Origin: Candidatus Arcticimaribacter sp.
GTDB lineage: Bacteria > Bacteroidota > Bacteroidia > Flavobacteriales > Flavobacteriaceae
DNA: 10,016 nucleotides
Reading direction: 5' to 3'
Assembly (NCBI GenBank): GCA_011526335.1
Contig: WTJB01000007.1
Span: forward strand, 1 to 10,016
Below the pieces are notes generated by a model. It searched no databases, was not told the DNA's origin, and worked only from the letters and a program-made list of their open reading frames with translations. Both the position numbers and the translations under genes were made by a program. Below, in pieces: positions 7,379 to 10,016 of this stretch (positions are counted from its first letter, which is position 1; every line of letters begins with the position of its first letter).

Positions 7379-9115
7379 ATGTCAAAGCAACAGATCAAAA
7401 ATCAACGGGGGGTTATGCTCAATGCCTACCCTGATAGTATAGGAAAAAAATTTGAAGACTGTATTCAGTTATTGGAAGAGGAGTCGCTAAAAGACTGTTT
7501 TTCTCATTTTTATATTTTGCCCACTTTTTTTAATTCAGATTTAGATCGAGGTTTTTCGATCATTAACTATGATGTAAATCAAGAATTTGTTCAAGATTCA
7601 GATTTAGACAGGCTCAAAGCTTTGGGAATTCAGTTAAAATTTGATATCGTTTTAAATCACTTATCTGTTGCCTCTCCTCAGTTTAAAGATCTATTAGAAA
7701 ACGGAGAGGCTTCTCCCTATAAAGACTTTTTTATTCATTGGAACAACTTTTGGCAAGACGAAAGCGTCGTAGGAAAAGAAGGCGTCGCTGTCCCCAAGCC
7801 AGCGCATCTTTCCAAACTCTTTATGCGAAAGTCAGGACTCCCGGTCTTGAAAGTGCCTTTTCCAGACGACTCAGAACAGCCGTATTGGAATACCTTTTAT
7901 CAAAAGGTGGGCTATACCGCTATAACCCCTGAAGAGCTTTCAGCGGTTATAGGAGCCCGAGAAGATATTTCCGAAGTATGTACATATGTAAATCAAGCCT
8001 TAAAAGAGGAACAAACCCTCGACACTATAGATTGGGAAGGCAAAAAACTTGAAAAGGATTTGATGATTCCTTTCCTGAAAACCAAGCGTACATTTTTAGG
8101 CCAAATGGATCTCAATGCGAAGTCGAAAAAAGTGTGGGACTTTTACGAAGAAACCCTCGAGAAACTAGCGGACTATGGCGGAAACATCATACGACTAGAT
8201 GCCTTTGCCTATTTGCATAAGGCCGTTGGTGAGATCAATTTCTTTAACGACCCTGGAACTTGGGATTATCTAGAAAGAATAAAAAAGATTGCCGAGGATA
8301 AACAATTGAACCTCTTGCCCGAAATACATGCCGAATACGGAACCGGTCTGCATAGAGCAGTAGCCGAGAAAGGGTATATGATTTACGATTTCTTTTTTCC
8401 GGGCTTGATTTTACACAGCTTAGAATCGAGATCAAGTGTCGCATTAAAAAAGTGGATTGAAGAAATTCTAGAGCACAATTACCAGACGGTCAATATGCTG
8501 GGCTGTCATGATGGAATTCCTGTGTTGGATTTAAAAGGAAAAGAAACGGAGCAGGGTTATGGCGAAGGCTTGCTTACAGATAAAGAAATCGAAGCCGTAA
8601 TGAGCAGCGTGTTAGATCGTGGGGGGACGGTTAAAAACCTCTATGATGCAGATGGGAAAAAAATATCCTACTACCAAATCAATGCCACGTTTTTTAGTGC
8701 CTTAGGGGAAGATGAATCGAAGTTACTCATTGCCCGTGCGATACAATTGTTTATGCCTGGAATACCTCAAATATGGTATTTGGATTTATTCCTTGGAACC
8801 AATGACTACCAAGCTGTAGAACGTGCAGGAAACGGGGGGCATAAGGAAATCAATCGAACCAACTTGTCGCTAGAGAAGATTCATGAACAACTGTCCAAAG
8901 GAGTCGTTCAAGAACAATTAAAGTGGATCAGATTTAGAAATCAAAGTGCTGTATTTGAGGGCGCATTTGAGTTGGTAGAAAGCAATGATGCGGATTTAAC
9001 TCTTCGTTGGTCTACGGCAACAGAAGAGGCTACACTTTCGGTAGATTTAAAGGCCTTAACCGCCAAGATAAAACATACCAAAGGCTTGGAAGTCAACATC
9101 TACGATCTAGTATAA
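7379..9115 (+). CDS. GH13 subfamily 18 glycosidase, sucrose-phosphorylase-like
   Basis: The product has 578 residues and resembles sucrose phosphorylase and relatives (GH13_18), which convert an alpha-glucoside plus phosphate into glucose 1-phosphate and the aglycone. Motifs in order: NAYPDS near the N-terminus, DRGF (56-59), LNH (92-94), RLDAFAY with nucleophile D274, LLPEIH with acid/base E315, CHDGI with stabiliser D378, a YYQIN loop (431-435), PGIPQIWY (460-467), and EINRT (490-494). All three catalytic acids are present. There is no signal peptide, so it is cytoplasmic like other phosphorylases. The enzyme is longer than Bifidobacterium sucrose phosphorylase (504 residues), mainly through a segment at about 174-240. 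Acceptor/phosphate-site motifs also differ (T494 where INRH is usual, S430 in the loop). Sucrose, sucrose 6'-phosphate, glucosylglycerol or glucosylglycerate are all known GH13_18 substrates. It is co-transcribed with the kinase upstream. Confidence 0.88.
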   Translation: MSKQQIKNQRGVMLNAYPDSIGKKFEDCIQLLEEESLKDCFSHFYILPTFFNSDLDRGFSIINYDVNQEFVQDSDLDRLKALGIQLKFDIVLNHLSVASPQFKDLLENGEASPYKDFFIHWNNFWQDESVVGKEGVAVPKPAHLSKLFMRKSGLPVLKVPFPDDSEQPYWNTFYQKVGYTAITPEELSAVIGAREDISEVCTYVNQALKEEQTLDTIDWEGKKLEKDLMIPFLKTKRTFLGQMDLNAKSKKVWDFYEETLEKLADYGGNIIRLDAFAYLHKAVGEINFFNDPGTWDYLERIKKIAEDKQLNLLPEIHAEYGTGLHRAVAEKGYMIYDFFFPGLILHSLESRSSVALKKWIEEILEHNYQTVNMLGCHDGIPVLDLKGKETEQGYGEGLLTDKEIEAVMSSVLDRGGTVKNLYDADGKKISYYQINATFFSALGEDESKLLIARAIQLFMPGIPQIWYLDLFLGTNDYQAVERAGNGGHKEINRTNLSLEKIHEQLSKGVVQEQLKWIRFRNQSAVFEGAFELVESNDADLTLRWSTATEEATLSVDLKALTAKIKHTKGLEVNIYDLV

Positions 9116-9117
9116 AA

Positions 9118-9142
9118 AAAACCGAGAACAGGTCTCGGTTTT
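9118..9142. terminator. Bidirectional intrinsic terminator between convergent genes
   Basis: A perfect 10-bp inverted repeat (AAAACCGAGA at 9118-9127, TCTCGGTTTT at 9133-9142) with loop ACAGG lies 2 bases after the GH13 stop and 20 bases from the stop of the - strand gene. The A-rich left flank and T-rich right arm give a U-tract in either direction, so it can end both transcripts. Confidence 0.9.
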
Positions 9143-9162
9143 AGTTTAAGGTCAGCCTTAAT

Positions 9163-10016
9163 TTATTTTGATTTTGTTAGCGTCCAGTCAAAGTTGCTTA
9201 ACGCTTGTGCATCTTCTGCCGCTTTTTCAATGGTAACCTTTTCCGATTTTACCGTTTTAAGTGCATTTTCACTAAAGTTTGCCACACGCAATGCAGAAAT
9301 GCTTCCCTCGGCATTTTCATCTATGGAATAGTAATTGCCTTCGGGAACGTTTTTTCCATCCAATAAACCATTTTCTAGAGTAAATTTCCCAGCAAAATCG
9401 CCCTGACCTCCAGAAATTTCAATGGCGTTGTCCGAGGTTGCACCAAGTTCAACCACAAAATTTGAAATGGTCCCTGTATATCCTTCATCGATATCAATTC
9501 CATCATCACCAATACTGTGGATGATAAGATTTGATGCATTTACTGTACCGCCAAAAAATTCGATCCCATCATCGAGGTTAGCAAAGATTTCAATATTACT
9601 GATTTTTGTTTTCGCACCTACACCACAGAGGGTAAGTCCATTGGATTCACTGCCTGTACCAATGTAGGTTCCACCATGACGGATAGAAACATATTCCATA
9701 ACCCCCGAGTTGTCTTCCGCGTTGTCTCCACCGTAAAAACTCATGTCGCTGTACGGATCCAAACCGATATAAAAGGTGCTTTTCTCGCCATCCATCAAAG
9801 AAATAGGAGCATCGCCTAATAAAATGACTCCTCCCCAAAGACCTGAATCTTCGTTGTTCATATTTCCTTCAGAAAGGTCGTCGCTTAATGAAGTAAAGAT
9901 GATGGGCTTTTCTGCTGTCCCAATGGCATTAATTTTCCCTCCTTTTGCAATAACCAGCATAGAAACGTTAGGGGCTTCGCCTGCATAGGCTTTGATCACT
10001 GTTCCTGCTTCAATAT
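9163..10016 (-). CDS. Right-handed beta-helix surface or secreted protein, C-terminal part (5' end outside window)
   Basis: The frame runs open to the right edge, giving the last 283 residues. At the visible N-terminal side, IEAGTVIKA and IAKGGKINAIGTAEKPIIFTS (split here) are typical of Bacteroidota envelope proteins with a parallel beta-helix fold. The centre has repeated coils with NLDDGIEFFGG, GDDGIDIDEG and SDNAIEISGG, spaced 22 and 25 residues apart. The visible end, FDWTLTKSK, is short and polar and does not resemble a T9SS C-terminal sorting domain, so surface attachment would need an N-terminal lipoprotein signal outside the window. Function is unknown; in this phylum such proteins often lie beside TonB-dependent receptor genes, which would be to the right. 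The GTG at 9997-9999 is internal, because the family motif continues upstream of it. The gene is convergent with the GH13 gene and shares its terminator. Confidence 0.8.
   Translation of the reverse strand, partial: IEAGTVIKAYAGEAPNVSMLVIAKGGKINAIGTAEKPIIFTSLSDDLSEGNMNNEDSGLWGGVILLGDAPISLMDGEKSTFYIGLDPYSDMSFYGGDNAEDNSGVMEYVSIRHGGTYIGTGSESNGLTLCGVGAKTKISNIEIFANLDDGIEFFGGTVNASNLIIHSIGDDGIDIDEGYTGTISNFVVELGATSDNAIEISGGQGDFAGKFTLENGLLDGKNVPEGNYYSIDENAEGSISALRVANFSENALKTVKSEKVTIEKAAEDAQALSNFDWTLTKSK
9406..9579 (-). repeat. Beta-helix coil repeats within the - strand protein
   Basis: Three related coil units are coded here: NLDDGIEFFGG (9547-9579), GDDGIDIDEG (around 9481-9510) and SDNAIEISGG (9406-9435). 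The shared core is acidic-D/N-G/A-I-E/D-hydrophobic, repeated at 22 and 25 residues, the rung length expected of a right-handed parallel beta-helix. The DNA itself is diverged, so this is a protein repeat rather than a recent duplication. Confidence 0.65.

Noticed and set aside
7738..7932. Short + strand frame with Arg/Lys-rich start inside the GH13 gene
   Set aside because: The basic run is an out-of-frame reading of the GH13 domain B coding region; the main frame carries the conserved family motifs on both sides.
9997..9999. GTG as start of the - strand beta-helix protein
   Set aside because: The frame stays open to the window edge, and residues before it (IEAGT) belong to the conserved IEAGTVIKA motif, so the gene is truncated by the window.
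1..10016. CRISPR arrays, tRNA/rRNA genes, insertion sequences, phage or defence genes
   Set aside because: No regularly spaced direct repeats, no cloverleaf-like segments, and no transposase, integrase or known defence motif in any frame read.

Overview
The window looks like chromosomal DNA from a member of the Bacteroidota, most likely family Flavobacteriaceae. It carries the gliding/type IX secretion genes gldL-gldM-gldN. It is moderately AT-rich, gene starts lack purine-rich Shine-Dalgarno sequences, and several starts are preceded by sequences resembling the Bacteroidota TAnnTTTG promoter element.

Layout. (1) 1-3089: the 3' part of a T9SS operon on the + strand, with gldL (5' end outside the window), gldM and gldN separated by only 5-7 bases and closed by a strong intrinsic terminator (3117-3147). 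GldL and GldM form the proton-driven inner-membrane motor, and GldN belongs to the periplasmic/outer-membrane ring. (2) 3161-6362: a DAO-type FAD-dependent oxidoreductase, then a two-domain ABC-F ATPase whose stop is 2 bases from a 61-codon CPxC zinc-ribbon-like protein. (3) 6431-9115: a pair made of a PfkB-type sugar kinase (fructokinase-like, GTG start) and a GH13 subfamily 18 (sucrose-phosphorylase-like) enzyme. They probably act in sequence: phosphorolysis of a glucoside, then phosphorylation of the released sugar. The GH13 enzyme has an extra segment of about 65 residues and differs from classical sucrose phosphorylases in acceptor/phosphate-site motifs, so its substrate is open. (4) 9118-9142: a hairpin usable as a terminator from both sides. 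(5) 9163-10016: on the - strand, the C-terminal part of a secreted-type right-handed beta-helix protein whose 5' end lies beyond the window.

I see no tRNA, rRNA, CRISPR array, insertion sequence or phage gene, and no gene-free stretch over 300 bases. Most of the window is ordinary flavobacterial core genome. The least explained parts are the divergent GH13_18 enzyme with its kinase partner, the beta-helix protein, and the terminator/promoter overlap after gldN. I found no convincing new multi-gene system.
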